Shown in pieces: positions 40,479 to 50,879 of a stretch of DNA of 64,000 nucleotides; positions within the stretch are counted from its first letter, which is position 1; the number at the start of each line of letters is the position of its first letter. The notes beneath the pieces are model-generated. The model ran no database searches. It worked only from the letters and a program-made list of their open reading frames with translations, and was not told where the DNA came from. Both the position numbers and the translations under genes were made by a program. The stretch comes from Leifsonia sp. fls2-241-R2A-40a. GTDB lineage: Bacteria; Actinomycetota; Actinomycetes; Actinomycetales; Microbacteriaceae. Location: positions 1,674,001 through 1,738,000 of the forward strand of contig NZ_JARVRS010000001.1 of NCBI RefSeq assembly GCF_030209575.1. The letters are read 5' to 3'.

Positions 40479-42062
40479 ATGGCCGGTGGAAACGCGGCGC
40501 CGGTGCGCTTCAACGGGCGGCTGGCGATCCTGCTCGCGATGGCGATGTTCGTCCTCGTCGTCGACACGTCGCTGATGAACGTCTCGATCTCGGCCGTGGT
40601 GCACGACCTGCACACGACGGTGAGCGGGGTGCAGTCGGCGATCGCCTTGGAGGCGCTGGTGTCGGCGGCGTTCATCCTGATCGGTGGCAAGACCGGCGAC
40701 CTGATCGGCCGCAAGCTGGCGTACGTGCTCGGCCTGCTCGCCTACGCGGTCGGGGCGATCGCGATGACGCTCGCCCAGAGCCTGACCGCCATCATCATCT
40801 TCTGGGCGGTGATCGGCGGGATCGGCGCGTCGCTGCTGCTGCCCGCGATGCAGTCGCTCATCCACGGGAACTTCGAAGGCGCGGACCAGAAGCGGGTGTA
40901 CGCCCTCGTCGGTGCGTCCGCCGCGATCGCCGCCGCGGTCGGACCGCTGCTCGGCGGCTTCATCACGACGTTCCTGTCGTGGCGCGTCGGGTTCCTGCTC
41001 GAGGCCGTCATCATCGCGGTGGTGCTCTCGGGGATCGGGCTGGTCAAGGACGTGAAGTACACGGGCGAGCGCTCGGTCGACATCGTCGGCGCCCTGCTGT
41101 CCGTCATCGGAATGGGCGGCATCGTCACCGGCATCCTCGTCTGGCAGGAGGGTGGAGAGCGGGTGCTGCTCATCATCCTGATCGGCGCAGCGGGTCTCGG
41201 TTCGCTGGCGATCTGGCTGCGCTCGCGCTCGCAGCGGCAGAAGCCCACGCTGCTCGACCCTGGGCTGTTCCGCTCGAAGCTGTTCCAGTCGGGCGTCTCG
41301 GGTCAGCTGCTGCAGCAGATCGCGCTCGGCGGCACGATGATCGCGCTGCCGATCTACTTGCAGATGGTGCTGGAGTACAACGCGCTGCTCTCCGGCCTCT
41401 CGATCGCTCCGCTCTCGCTCAGCATGTTCGCCGTCGCGCTGCTCGCCGGTCGCGGGCTGAAGCGGCGCCCCGCCACCCTCATCCTGTGGGGCTTCTCGCT
41501 GGCGGTGATCGGCGTGGCGGCGATCATCCCGCTGGTGCCGATCGCCACCTCGGGCTGGTACCTCACGATCCCGCTCATCATCGCGGGGTCCGGGCTCGGG
41601 CTGCTCGTCTCGCAGCTGAACAACTACACCCTGTCGCCGATCTCCGACGAACGCGTGAGCGAGGCGGCGGGGGTGAACTCGGCCGCGGGCTCGTTCGGTC
41701 TCTCCTTCGGCCTCGCGTTCGCCGGCGCCATCATGCTGGCGACGCTGGCGTTCACGTTCCAGGCCAAGACGGACGCGAGCACTGTGCTGCCCCCGGACGA
41801 CAAGGCGCAGATCTCGCACGTGCTCGAGTCGGATGCCGAGGTCATGTCGAACACGAAGCTCGCCGAGCTGCTGGCGACCGAGCCCCCGGCGGTGCGGGAC
41901 GAGGTGATCCGCATCAACGACGAGGCCCGGCCGATCTCGCTGCAGGTCGCTCTTCTCGTGCCGGTGCTGGCCGGCCTGATCGGCGTCGCCAACGCGTTCC
42001 GGATGCGCCGCCTGCCCGATCCTGCGCCCAACCAAGCGGCCGAGGGAACTCTCGCGGGCTGA
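40479..42062 (+). CDS. MFS drug:H+ antiporter, DHA2-type (14 membrane segments)
   Basis: A 527-aa transporter with 14 predicted segments. The start FNGRLAILLAMAMFVLVVDTSLMNVSISAVVHDL contains motif D1, GGKTGDLIGRKLAYVLG is motif A, and GASAAIAAAVGPLLGGFITTFLSWRVGFLLEAVI is motif C of antiporters. A large extracellular loop (residues ~435-485) precedes the last segment, as in EmrB/QacA relatives. GGGAGG lies 7 bases before the ATG at 40479. Probable multidrug or metabolite efflux; substrate unknown. The PdxH-like gene starts 26 bases after the stop. Confidence 0.9.
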   Translation: MAGGNAAPVRFNGRLAILLAMAMFVLVVDTSLMNVSISAVVHDLHTTVSGVQSAIALEALVSAAFILIGGKTGDLIGRKLAYVLGLLAYAVGAIAMTLAQSLTAIIIFWAVIGGIGASLLLPAMQSLIHGNFEGADQKRVYALVGASAAIAAAVGPLLGGFITTFLSWRVGFLLEAVIIAVVLSGIGLVKDVKYTGERSVDIVGALLSVIGMGGIVTGILVWQEGGERVLLIILIGAAGLGSLAIWLRSRSQRQKPTLLDPGLFRSKLFQSGVSGQLLQQIALGGTMIALPIYLQMVLEYNALLSGLSIAPLSLSMFAVALLAGRGLKRRPATLILWGFSLAVIGVAAIIPLVPIATSGWYLTIPLIIAGSGLGLLVSQLNNYTLSPISDERVSEAAGVNSAAGSFGLSFGLAFAGAIMLATLAFTFQAKTDASTVLPPDDKAQISHVLESDAEVMSNTKLAELLATEPPAVRDEVIRINDEARPISLQVALLVPVLAGLIGVANAFRMRRLPDPAPNQAAEGTLAG

Positions 42063-42087
42063 TCGGCGCCGGGCCTACTGTGGCGTC

Positions 42088-42714
42088 ATGGCGCACACGC
42101 TGACCGGGGATGCCGACCTGTTCCTGCCCGAGTTCGACGATCCGCCCGCCGAGCCGGGCGGACTCCTCGCCGAGTGGCTCGAGCGCGCACGCGGGCGCGG
42201 CGTTCGGGAGGCGCTCGCCGCGACGCTCGCGACGACGGGCGGCGACGGCGCCCCGGACGCGCGGACGGTCGCGCTGACGGGCCTGGCCGCAGACGGTGTG
42301 ACCTTCGGCACCTCCGAGCTGAGCCGCAAGGGACGCGAGCTCGCCGCGGACCCGCGCGCCGCCGTGGTCCTCTATTGGCGCGAACTGCTGCAGCAGCTCC
42401 GCATCCACGGAACGGTGGAGCGGATGGACGAGGCGGGCTCGGATGCGATGTTCGCCCGGCGCGGCCGGGAGGCGCAGGCGGCGACGACGGTGAGCGAGCA
42501 GGATGCACCCCTCGACGACCTGGACCTCCTGCGTGCCGCGGCCCGCGATGTCCTCGCCGCGGAGGGCCCGATCGGCCGGCCGGAGCACTGGTACGGGTAC
42601 CGCGTGGTGCCGTCCACGATCGAGTTCTGGCACGGGAGCCCCGACCGGCTGCACCGGCGTCTGCGTTACGACCGGGGCGACGGCGGCTGGTCCGTTCTGC
42701 GCCTGCAACCCTGA
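42088..42714 (+). CDS. pyridoxamine 5'-phosphate oxidase-family protein (PdxH-like)
   Basis: A 208-aa split-barrel flavoprotein with full PdxH domain order: EALAATLATTGGDGAPDARTVALTGLAADGVTFGT (FMN site), SELSRKGRELAADPRAAVVLYWRELLQQLRIHGTVERM, and the dimerisation domain GRPEHWYGYRVVPSTIEFWHGSPDRLHRRLRYDR. The FMN- and PLP-contact segments (SRKG, YWREL, RIHG, EFWxG, RLHRR) are all recognisable, so oxidation of PNP/PMP to pyridoxal phosphate is plausible. It is somewhat divergent (RTVAL rather than RMVLL), so a related FMN-dependent oxidase cannot be excluded. Confidence 0.85.
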   Translation: MAHTLTGDADLFLPEFDDPPAEPGGLLAEWLERARGRGVREALAATLATTGGDGAPDARTVALTGLAADGVTFGTSELSRKGRELAADPRAAVVLYWRELLQQLRIHGTVERMDEAGSDAMFARRGREAQAATTVSEQDAPLDDLDLLRAAARDVLAAEGPIGRPEHWYGYRVVPSTIEFWHGSPDRLHRRLRYDRGDGGWSVLRLQP

Positions 42715-42743
42715 ATTCGGGGAATACCAACTGCTCACTCAAA

Positions 42744-42764
42744 GTTGAGTCATATGTACTCAAG
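42744..42764. promoter_or_regulatory. HAIR operator 1 of dnaK operon (GTTGAGT-N7-ACTCAAG)
   Basis: Matches the HspR-associated inverted repeat CTTGAGT-N7-ACTCAAG with one mismatch. It is 119 bases upstream of dnaK. HspR, encoded last in the same operon, is the known ligand of HAIR, giving negative feedback on heat-shock genes. Confidence 0.9.
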
Positions 42765-42807
42765 TTTTGGAATCGACGTCTTGACAGCATCCCGCACGGA
42801 TGACAGT

Positions 42808-42828
42808 CTTGAGTCGTCGAGGCTCAAG
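42808..42828. promoter_or_regulatory. HAIR operator 2 of dnaK operon (CTTGAGT-N7-GCTCAAG)
   Basis: A second HAIR copy with one mismatch, 64 bases after the first. A TTGACA hexamer at 42,781-42,786 lies between the two and is a plausible -35 element, so bound HspR would flank or cover the promoter. Confidence 0.9.
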
Positions 42829-42882
42829 TCTTGACCACAGACTTTCATGGCCATAAGCCAGCAACAAAGGAGAGAAGCACAC

Positions 42883-44754
<1,872 letters not shown>

Positions 44755-44756
44755 CC

Positions 44757-45419
44757 ATGTCGGACCAGAACGGCGGCTCCCAGGAGCCCGAACGCGAGGA
44801 GCCGATCATCCGTGACAAGCGGAGGATCGACCCCGAGACCGGGAAGGTCCGGCAGCCCGACGCTGACGCGGCGGCCGGCGACGACGAGCACGACCTCGCC
44901 CACGAGGAGCTCGTCGACGTCGGCCCGGCCGAGAGCGACGACGGGGAGACCGTCCTCAGCGACGACGACCTCGACATCCTCTCGGGTCAGACGACCGCGG
45001 AGACCCTCGCCGCCGACCGGCTCGCCGACCTCCAGCGGGTGACCGCGGAGTACGCGAACTACCGCAAGCGCACCGAGGCGAACCGCGAGATCGAGCGGGA
45101 GCGCGCGGTCGGCGACGCGGTGAAGGGGCTGATCCCGGTGCTCGACGACCTCGAGCGCGCGGAGAAGCACGGCGACCTGGGCGAGGGCAGCGCGTTCTCG
45201 ACCATCGCCGCGAAGCTCCGCTCGGCGGTCGAGCGCTTGGGCCTCGTCCCCTACGGCGAGAAGGGCGACCCTTTCGACCCGCAGATCCACGAGGCGATCT
45301 TCCAGCAGCCCACCCCCGACGTGACGACGGACACCGTCGCCGAGGTGGTCGAGACCGGCTATCGGCTGGGCTCCACCACCGTCCGGGTGGCGAAGGTCGT
45401 CGTCTCGGTGCCGGCCTGA
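44757..45419 (+). CDS. grpE: nucleotide exchange factor GrpE
   Basis: A 220-aa GrpE with a long acidic N-terminus (residues 1-80), then the coiled-coil RLADLQRVTAEYANYRKRTEANREIERERAVGDAVKGLIPVLDDLERAEKHGDLGEGSAF and the beta-domain VERLGLVPYGEKGDPFDPQIHEAIFQQPTPDVTTDTVAEVVETGYRLGSTTVRVAKVVVS. It releases ADP from DnaK. It starts 2 bases after the dnaK stop, so translation is coupled. A stable hairpin follows before dnaJ. Confidence 0.97.
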   Translation: MSDQNGGSQEPEREEPIIRDKRRIDPETGKVRQPDADAAAGDDEHDLAHEELVDVGPAESDDGETVLSDDDLDILSGQTTAETLAADRLADLQRVTAEYANYRKRTEANREIERERAVGDAVKGLIPVLDDLERAEKHGDLGEGSAFSTIAAKLRSAVERLGLVPYGEKGDPFDPQIHEAIFQQPTPDVTTDTVAEVVETGYRLGSTTVRVAKVVVSVPA

Positions 45420-45438
45420 CCCGGCGACACATCACCGG

Positions 45439-45470
45439 CGGAGCGGCGGGGAAGGATTCCCGCCGCTCCG
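45439..45470 (+). terminator. hairpin between grpE and dnaJ
   Basis: A 12-bp perfect stem CGGAGCGGCGGG/CCCGCCGCTCCG with an 8-base loop, and no U-tract beyond TTCC. Position inside the operon suggests partial termination or mRNA processing that lowers dnaJ-hspR expression relative to dnaK-grpE. Confidence 0.55.
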
Positions 45471-45536
45471 TTCCCGGTGCACGCACGATTCGTGCAGACT
45501 TCATCCACGAACCACAACGACTGAGAGGAGGCGCCC

Positions 45537-46526
45537 GTGGCTAGCCAGGACTGGTTCGACAAGGACTTCTACAAGGTGCTTGGCGTCTCCAAGGACGTCA
45601 GCGACGCGGACCTCAAGAAGACGTACCGCAAGCTGGCGCGCAAGTACCATCCCGACTCGAACCCCGGCGACGCAGCCGCGGAGGCGAAGTTCAAGGAGAT
45701 CAGCGAGGCGTACTCGGTGCTGAGCGACCCCGAGGAGCGCAAGGAGTACGACCAGATCCGCGCGATGGGGACCGGCGCCCGGTTCACCGCGCCCGGGTCC
45801 GGTGCGCAGGGCGGCTTCGACGACGTCTTCGGCGGGATGTTCGGCCAGGGCGGCGCCGGCGGCCAGCGCTACACGTTCCAGCAGGGCGGCGAGTTCGACG
45901 ACGTGTTCGGCGGCCTGTTCGGCAACGGCCGGTTCGGTCAGACGAGCGGCGGCTTCCGCGGCTACGGCGGGCCGACCCGGGGCCGCGACGTGACCGCGCA
46001 CACCACCATCGACTTCGTCACCGCGACCCGCGGCGAGACCATCACGCTGCAGGCGTCCGACGGCAAGCCGATCAAGGTCAAGATCCCGGCGGGCGTCGCC
46101 GACGGTCAGAAGATCAAGCTGCGCGGCAAGGGTCAGCCCAGCCCGGACGGCGGCGAGGCCGGCGACATCGTGCTCACCGTGTCCGTGCGCAAGCATCCCG
46201 TCTTCGAGCGCGACGGCCTGAACCTGCGCGTCAACGTCCCGGTGACGTTCGCGGAGGCGGCGCTCGGTGCGACGATCGAGGTCCCCACCCTCGGCGGCGA
46301 CCCCGTCAAGCTGCGGGTCGCCCCCGGCACGCCGAGCGGCCGGGTGCTGCGCGTGAAGGGCCGCGGGGTCGAGACCGGCAAGGGCACGGGCGACCTGCTC
46401 GCGGTCGTCCAGGTCGCCGTCCCGTCGCACCTCTCGGGTGAGGCGAAGGAGGCGCTGGAGGCGTTCGCCGCCAAGCTGCCCGACGAGAACCCGCGCGACG
46501 ACATCCTGGCCAAGGCCCGGAGCTGA
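45537..46526 (+). CDS. dnaJ: DnaJ co-chaperone lacking the zinc-finger domain
   Basis: A 329-aa J-protein. The J domain is [64 protein letters not shown] with the HPD triad, followed by a Gly/Phe-rich region ([19 protein letters not shown]) and the two C-terminal substrate domains. No CxxCxGxG repeats are present, so it is a class B (CbpA-like) J-protein, as found in many actinobacterial dnaK operons. It starts with GTG after GAGAGGAGG. It stimulates DnaK ATPase and delivers substrates. Confidence 0.95.
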   Translation: MASQDWFDKDFYKVLGVSKDVSDADLKKTYRKLARKYHPDSNPGDAAAEAKFKEISEAYSVLSDPEERKEYDQIRAMGTGARFTAPGSGAQGGFDDVFGGMFGQGGAGGQRYTFQQGGEFDDVFGGLFGNGRFGQTSGGFRGYGGPTRGRDVTAHTTIDFVTATRGETITLQASDGKPIKVKIPAGVADGQKIKLRGKGQPSPDGGEAGDIVLTVSVRKHPVFERDGLNLRVNVPVTFAEAALGATIEVPTLGGDPVKLRVAPGTPSGRVLRVKGRGVETGKGTGDLLAVVQVAVPSHLSGEAKEALEAFAAKLPDENPRDDILAKARS

Positions 46527-46528
46527 CG

Positions 46529-46942
46529 ATGGACGAGCACAGCCAGGTCTTCGTGATCTCGATCGCGGCGGAGCTCGCGGGCATGCACCCGCAGACGCTC
46601 CGCCAGTACGACCGGCTCGGACTCGTCAGCCCCAGCCGGACCGCCGGCAAGTCGCGCCGCTACTCGATGCGCGACGTCGAGAAGCTGCAGGAGATCGCGC
46701 GGCTCGGCTCCGAGGGGGTCTCTCTGGAGGGCATCCGCCGCATCCTCGAACTGGAAGATCAGGTGGGTGAGCTCCGCGGCCGCGTGCGCGAGTTGGAGTC
46801 GGCGCTGGCCGACGAACTGCTCAACCGCCCCGGCCGCCGCGTGTTCGCGGCCGGCTCGGAGGGCGAGGTCGTCTCGCTCCGGGCGGGCACCCGCATCCGT
46901 CGCAGCAACCAGCTCGTCGTCTGGCGCCCGCTCGAGCGCTGA
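46529..46942 (+). CDS. hspR: heat-shock repressor HspR (MerR family)
   Basis: A 137-aa MerR-type regulator: FVISIAAELAGMHPQTLRQYDRLGLVSPSRTAGKSRRYSMRDVEKLQEIARLGSEGVSLEGIRRILELE covers the winged HTH and start of the dimerisation helix, the HspR-specific form. It begins 2 bases after the dnaJ stop. Known role in actinobacteria: represses dnaK-grpE-dnaJ-hspR through HAIR, with DnaK as co-repressor. Both predicted HAIR sites are at the operon start. Confidence 0.97.
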   Translation: MDEHSQVFVISIAAELAGMHPQTLRQYDRLGLVSPSRTAGKSRRYSMRDVEKLQEIARLGSEGVSLEGIRRILELEDQVGELRGRVRELESALADELLNRPGRRVFAAGSEGEVVSLRAGTRIRRSNQLVVWRPLER

Positions 46943-46953
46943 CGCTCAGGCGC

Positions 46954-47009
46954 GAGGTGCTCGTCGTTGCGCCCGACACGCCGCGCGAGTCCGCAACGAC
47001 GAGCACTTC
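46954..47009. repeat. palindromic intergenic repeat, family 1 copy b
   Basis: 17-base arms GAGGTGCTCGTCGTTGC and GCAACGACGAGCACTTC (one mismatch) around the core CCCGACACGCCGC shared exactly with 39,587-39,599. It sits between convergent hspR and the isochorismatase-like gene. Confidence 0.7.
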
Positions 47010-47019
47010 ACCGCAGCGG

Positions 47020-47757
47020 TCAGAGGGACGAGACGCCCTGGCCGACGTAGAGGGTGTTCTGGATGTTGTGGGCCTCGCCCTCGGCGATGTCGTGGTCGAT
47101 GCCCGCCCGCACCTCCCGCATGAGCTTGTGCAGCTCGGCGTGCTTCTCGGGGAGTCGCGCGTGCCCCGTGCTCGCCCACAGGTTCGAGACCGGGAGGCTG
47201 TCGCCGGCCTCGACCGCGAGGGTCCACTCCTCGGTCGTCGCGACGGCGGCGAACTCCGACTGCATCGTCACCAGCACGCTGCGGTGGAGCGCGTCCGCGG
47301 AGATCGCGCCGGCCTCGTTGACGAGGTCGAGCGTCCCGGTCGCGTCGGACAGGAACTCGACGGTGAAGCCGAGCTCGTGCGCATCCCGGGCGGTCCCCGC
47401 GCAGCAGTGCTGCGTCATGTACCCGGCGATCGTGACCGTGTCGATGCCGCTGCTCCGCAGCCACTGCTCGAGGTCGGTCCCGGCGAAGGCGGAGACGCTG
47501 CCCTTGCCGACGCCGTGCGCCGGCGTCCGGTCGGCGATCGACTCGTGCAGGGCGGCCCCCTCGGATCCGCGCGCGAAGACCGGGGCGCCCTCGTCCTCGA
47601 TGTGCTGCACGACCACCACCGGCACACCGTGGTCGTCTGCTGCATCCCAGGCGACCTCGATGTTGGGGATGGACGTCATCAGATCGGGGAAGCAGATCCG
47701 GAGGTTCCCGGTCACGTACTCGTTCTGCAGGTCGATCACGATCAGCGCGCGCTTCAT
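47020..47757 (-). CDS. isochorismatase-family cysteine hydrolase
   Basis: A 245-aa hydrolase. The triad positions are Asp in ALIVIDLQNEYVTGNL, Lys in AHGVGKGSVSAF and Cys in IAGYMTQHCCAGTARDAHELGFTVEFLSDATGT. It belongs to the nicotinamidase/isochorismatase fold; similar proteins hydrolyse amides such as N-carbamoyl compounds or nicotinamide. The C-terminal extension (VRAGIDHDIAEGEAHNIQNTLYVGQGVSSL) is longer than in minimal members. Substrate not assignable. It is convergent with hspR. Confidence 0.9.
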   Translation of the reverse strand: MKRALIVIDLQNEYVTGNLRICFPDLMTSIPNIEVAWDAADDHGVPVVVVQHIEDEGAPVFARGSEGAALHESIADRTPAHGVGKGSVSAFAGTDLEQWLRSSGIDTVTIAGYMTQHCCAGTARDAHELGFTVEFLSDATGTLDLVNEAGAISADALHRSVLVTMQSEFAAVATTEEWTLAVEAGDSLPVSNLWASTGHARLPEKHAELHKLMREVRAGIDHDIAEGEAHNIQNTLYVGQGVSSL

Positions 47758-47784
47758 GGGTGCACTCTACGGCGGCGTCGTGGA

Positions 47785-48282
47785 TCAGAGCCACAGCGCC
47801 AGCGACGACGGCACGGTCAGTCCGTCCGGTCGTCGCCGGGACAGAAGGTGCTCGAGCAGCAGGGACAGCGACAGGCGGCGTGCCGCGAAGGGAAACGCGA
47901 TCACGACCACCGCGAGGCCGATCATCGGCGGGTACTCCCAGGTCAGCTGGTCGGACGACCAGTAGAGGAGCAGGGTGACGACCGACATGATCGCCGCGGC
48001 CCGCGTCAGGACGCCGAGGATCAGGGCGACGCCGAGGCCTGCCTCGAGCAGAGGGATCGCGAAGCCGAAGAGGCCGGAGGCCGGCTGCATGACGGACGTC
48101 GCGAACCACTGGAAGTACCCGGGGACTCTCGCGTTGGAACCGGCGCCGTTCGCGACCAGCAGGATGTCCGCCGAGCCGAAACCGGACCGGAACTTGATGA
48201 TCGCCTCATAGAGCCACAGCCCTCCGAGGGCGACCCTCGCCGCGCCGACCACGATCGGCGCGGCGAGATCGCGGGTGCTCAC
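47785..48282 (-). CDS. DoxX-family membrane protein
   Basis: A 165-aa protein with four membrane segments: VVGAARVALGGLWLYEAIIKF, MQPASGLFGFAIPLLEAGLGVALILG, AAIMSVVTLLLYW and PPMIGLAVVVIAFPFA. The Glu in LWLYEAIIKF and the second-segment Glu match DoxX/DoxD membrane proteins, which associate with quinone-linked thiol oxidation or membrane oxidoreductases. GTG start overlaps the stop of the DM13 lipoprotein gene (GTGA), so the two are co-expressed. Confidence 0.82.
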   Translation of the reverse strand: MSTRDLAAPIVVGAARVALGGLWLYEAIIKFRSGFGSADILLVANGAGSNARVPGYFQWFATSVMQPASGLFGFAIPLLEAGLGVALILGVLTRAAAIMSVVTLLLYWSSDQLTWEYPPMIGLAVVVIAFPFAARRLSLSLLLEHLLSRRRPDGLTVPSSLALWL

Positions 48283-48728
48283 GACAGCGGTGCGGCGCCG
48301 AATACCGCCTTGGCCTTGTCGCAATGGATGACGACGTAGGTGTACTCGGACGCGTCGACCCCGTTCAGCGAGATGGTCTGCGACGCCGTATCGAACGAGA
48401 CGCCCGTGATCTCCTTGCCGGCGACGACAGTCGCCTCGTCGGTGCCCTTCGCCAGGTACACGTGAAGGTCGGGGCCCTCGTCGGACGAGAACCCGCTCAG
48501 GACCAGGCTGCCGTCCTTGATGCTCACGGTGCCCGCCACCTTCTTGCCATTGAGCCCGGCGAACGAGCCGGTCCGCGCGTCGGCGGAAGCGGCCGAAGAC
48601 GAGGACGAGGACGAAGAAGACGAGGACGACGACGGTGAGCTGGTGCTCGCCGTGGATGCACCGCTGCAGGCGGTGAGCGAGAGGGACAGGGCGACGATGG
48701 CGGCGCCTGCGAACAGTGTCTTGCGCAT
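48279..48728 (-). CDS. DM13-domain lipoprotein
   Basis: A 149-aa lipoprotein. The signal peptide MRKTLFAGAAIVALSLSLTAC ends in a lipobox with Cys21, followed by a linker with a 13-Ser run. Residues ~54-145 are a DM13 domain: GSFAGLNGKKVAGTVSIKDGSLVLSGFSSDEGPDLHVYLA and YTYVVIHCDKAKAVFGAAPL, with the conserved Cys in the last strand. DM13 proteins are predicted redox or heme-linked extracellular domains. It is translated together with DoxX and sits divergently from a two-component system that may control it. Confidence 0.88.
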   Translation of the reverse strand: MRKTLFAGAAIVALSLSLTACSGASTASTSSPSSSSSSSSSSSSSAASADARTGSFAGLNGKKVAGTVSIKDGSLVLSGFSSDEGPDLHVYLAKGTDEATVVAGKEITGVSFDTASQTISLNGVDASEYTYVVIHCDKAKAVFGAAPLS

Positions 48729-48878
48729 GGGTTATTCACTCCTTGGTGTTCCGGTGGACGCCGAGGAGACTCCCGGTCGGCTCGGCAACACTGAAGCTAG
48801 GCGGGGCCGGGGGCCGGAGGGCCGTTTCTTTCGAGCCCGTAAGAATCGCCCCTGTCCGGGGCGTCGCACGAAAGGCTT

Positions 48879-49589
48879 GTGGACGTGATCGAAGAGCGCA
48901 GACCGGTGGCGATGATCGTCGAGGACGACGCGAACGTCCTCAGTGTCGTCCGCGACTACCTCCGGGCCGACGGCTTCACCGTCGTCGCGCACACCGACGG
49001 GGTGAAAGCGCTCCGTGCGCTTCAGGCTGCACTTCCCGACGTGCTGGTGCTCGACCGCATGCTGCCCGGCTACGGCGGGGATGAGGTGTGCAGCGCGATC
49101 CGTGCGGTCGCGCCCAACCTCCCGATCATCATGCTGACCGCGCTCGGAAGCACCGGCGATCGCATCGACGGCCTGGAGCGAGGAGCCGACGACTACCTCT
49201 CCAAGCCGTTCGCGCTGCGCGAGCTGTTGCTCCGGGTGAATGCCCTGATCCGGCGGAGTCGTGGCAACTCCTCCGGGGCGGCGTCCGTCGCGGGCGGCCC
49301 CTTCCGGCTCGATCCGGTGCGGCGCAAGGCGTGGTCGGGCGACGCGGAGCTCAGCCTCACCCCGCGGGAGTACGACCTGCTGTCCTACTTCGTCCGCAAT
49401 CCCGATCGGATCATCAGCCGCGAGGAGGTCCTGCGCGAGGTGTGGGACTGGAACTTCGGCGAGGCGTCGACGGTCACCGTCCACGTCCGGCGCCTCCGGG
49501 AGAAGATCGAGGACGACCCGAATCTCCCGCGCTACCTCCTGACCGAGTGGGGCGCCGGCTACCGCTTCGCCGTCGCGCAGGCGGCGTGA
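48879..49589 (+). CDS. OmpR/PhoB-type response regulator
   Basis: A 236-aa response regulator. The receiver domain has acidic pair EDD (AMIVEDDANVLSVV), phospho-acceptor Asp in VLVLDRMLPGYGG, Thr in IIMLTALGS and Lys in YLSKPFALREL. The C-terminal winged helix is LTPREYDLLSYFVRNPDRIISREEVLREVWDWNFGEASTVTVHVRRLREKIEDDP. GTG 48879 or 48885 starts it; the AAAGG at 48,871 fits the latter better. The stop shares a base with the sensor-kinase ATG, so the pair is coupled. Signal unknown. Confidence 0.93.
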   Translation: MDVIEERRPVAMIVEDDANVLSVVRDYLRADGFTVVAHTDGVKALRALQAALPDVLVLDRMLPGYGGDEVCSAIRAVAPNLPIIMLTALGSTGDRIDGLERGADDYLSKPFALRELLLRVNALIRRSRGNSSGAASVAGGPFRLDPVRRKAWSGDAELSLTPREYDLLSYFVRNPDRIISREEVLREVWDWNFGEASTVTVHVRRLREKIEDDPNLPRYLLTEWGAGYRFAVAQAA

Positions 49590-50746
49590 TGCTGAGCTTC
49601 GCCGACCTGCAACTGATCGCCCTGACGACCGTCTGCTGCACCGTCGCTGCAAACCTCGTGGCGATCCTGGTGCTGCGCCGGTGGCGCGGCGCATCCATCG
49701 CGTCGCGGTTCGCCGTCGTGGTCGGCGCCGCTGTCGCTGCCATCGCGGGCTCGACGATCGCCATCGCTGCGGAGATGTACTTCTCGCATCACGATCTGAC
49801 CGTGCTGCTGTGGGTCGTCTCCGTGTCGTCGCTGCTGAGCCTTCTGGGCGCGTGGATCGTGGCCCGCCAGCTTCGGCGTTCGGCGCGACTTCTGCGAGAC
49901 TCGGCCCGCCGTGTCGGCGCCGGAGAAGTCATCGAGGCCGGCGCGCATGCGGGGCGCGAGCTCACGGAGATCTCGGAACGGCTGGCCGAGGCTTCCGAGC
50001 GGCTCGCACTCGCGCGCGCTGAACTCGAACAGCTGGACGCGTCCCGCCGCACGTTCTTCGCGTGGATCTCGCACGACCTCCGGACACCGCTGACCGGCGT
50101 GCAGGCGCTGGCCGAGGCGCTGGACGACGGGCTCGCCGCCGACCCCGCCGATTACGTGCGCCGGATCCGCCAGCAGGCGAACTCGATGTCCCGCCTGGTG
50201 AACGACCTGTTCGAGCTCTCCAGCCTGCAGAGCGGCGGTATGCGACCACGGCGTGAACCGGTGGCGCTCATGGACCTCGTCTCCGACGCCGCCTCCGAGC
50301 TGCGTCAGGCAGCGCTCAGCCGCGGGGTCACGGTGGTCCACGGCGAGGTCGCGGACGGCGAAGCGTGGGTGGATCCGCACCTGCTCAGCCGCATGGTCGT
50401 GAACCTGCTGGCGAACGCCGTACGCCACGCCCCGCAGGGGACGACGGTGATGGTGTCGGCGCAGCGGTCCGGCAGGATGCTCCGCCTGAGCGTCTGCGAC
50501 CAGGGCGACGGAGTGCCGCCGGCCGACCTCGAGCGGATGTTCGAGGTCGGCTGGCGCGGCGATGTCGCGCGGACACCACGTTTGGAGGCGGCGATGGGAA
50601 CGGGAGCCGGTCTCGGTCTCGCGATCGTCCGCGCCATTGCGGAGGCCCACGCGGGGGAGGTGCGCGCCGAGCATTCGGCGGGCGGATTCTCGGTGTCGGT
50701 GACGCTGCCACTGGATGCGCCTCCCGAGCCGGCCCTGCTTGCCTGA
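49589..50746 (+). CDS. sensor histidine kinase
   Basis: A 385-aa membrane kinase. Two or three membrane segments lie within residues 1-95 (LIALTTVCCTVAANLVAILVL, FAVVVGAAVAAIAGSTIAIA, LLWVVSVSSLLSLLGAWIV), leaving only a short external loop. Then come a HAMP-like coiled coil, the HisKA H-box FFAWISHDLRTPLTGVQALAEAL, N-box VVNLLANAVRHAP and G-boxes CDQGDGVPP and GTGAGLGLAIV. It phosphorylates the response regulator encoded just upstream. The small periplasmic loop suggests sensing within the membrane. Confidence 0.93.
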   Translation: MLSFADLQLIALTTVCCTVAANLVAILVLRRWRGASIASRFAVVVGAAVAAIAGSTIAIAAEMYFSHHDLTVLLWVVSVSSLLSLLGAWIVARQLRRSARLLRDSARRVGAGEVIEAGAHAGRELTEISERLAEASERLALARAELEQLDASRRTFFAWISHDLRTPLTGVQALAEALDDGLAADPADYVRRIRQQANSMSRLVNDLFELSSLQSGGMRPRREPVALMDLVSDAASELRQAALSRGVTVVHGEVADGEAWVDPHLLSRMVVNLLANAVRHAPQGTTVMVSAQRSGRMLRLSVCDQGDGVPPADLERMFEVGWRGDVARTPRLEAAMGTGAGLGLAIVRAIAEAHAGEVRAEHSAGGFSVSVTLPLDAPPEPALLA

Positions 50747-50879
50747 CCCACGACGGGCGTGACGCGACGCAACAGGGCGCTCGCCGCCGCGCGAAGGTAG
50801 GCTGGTGCGCGGCCGGACCGCCCACAAGGCGACCCCGGCCCACGCGATGAAGCACACCGACTCCCCACGAGGAAGCACG

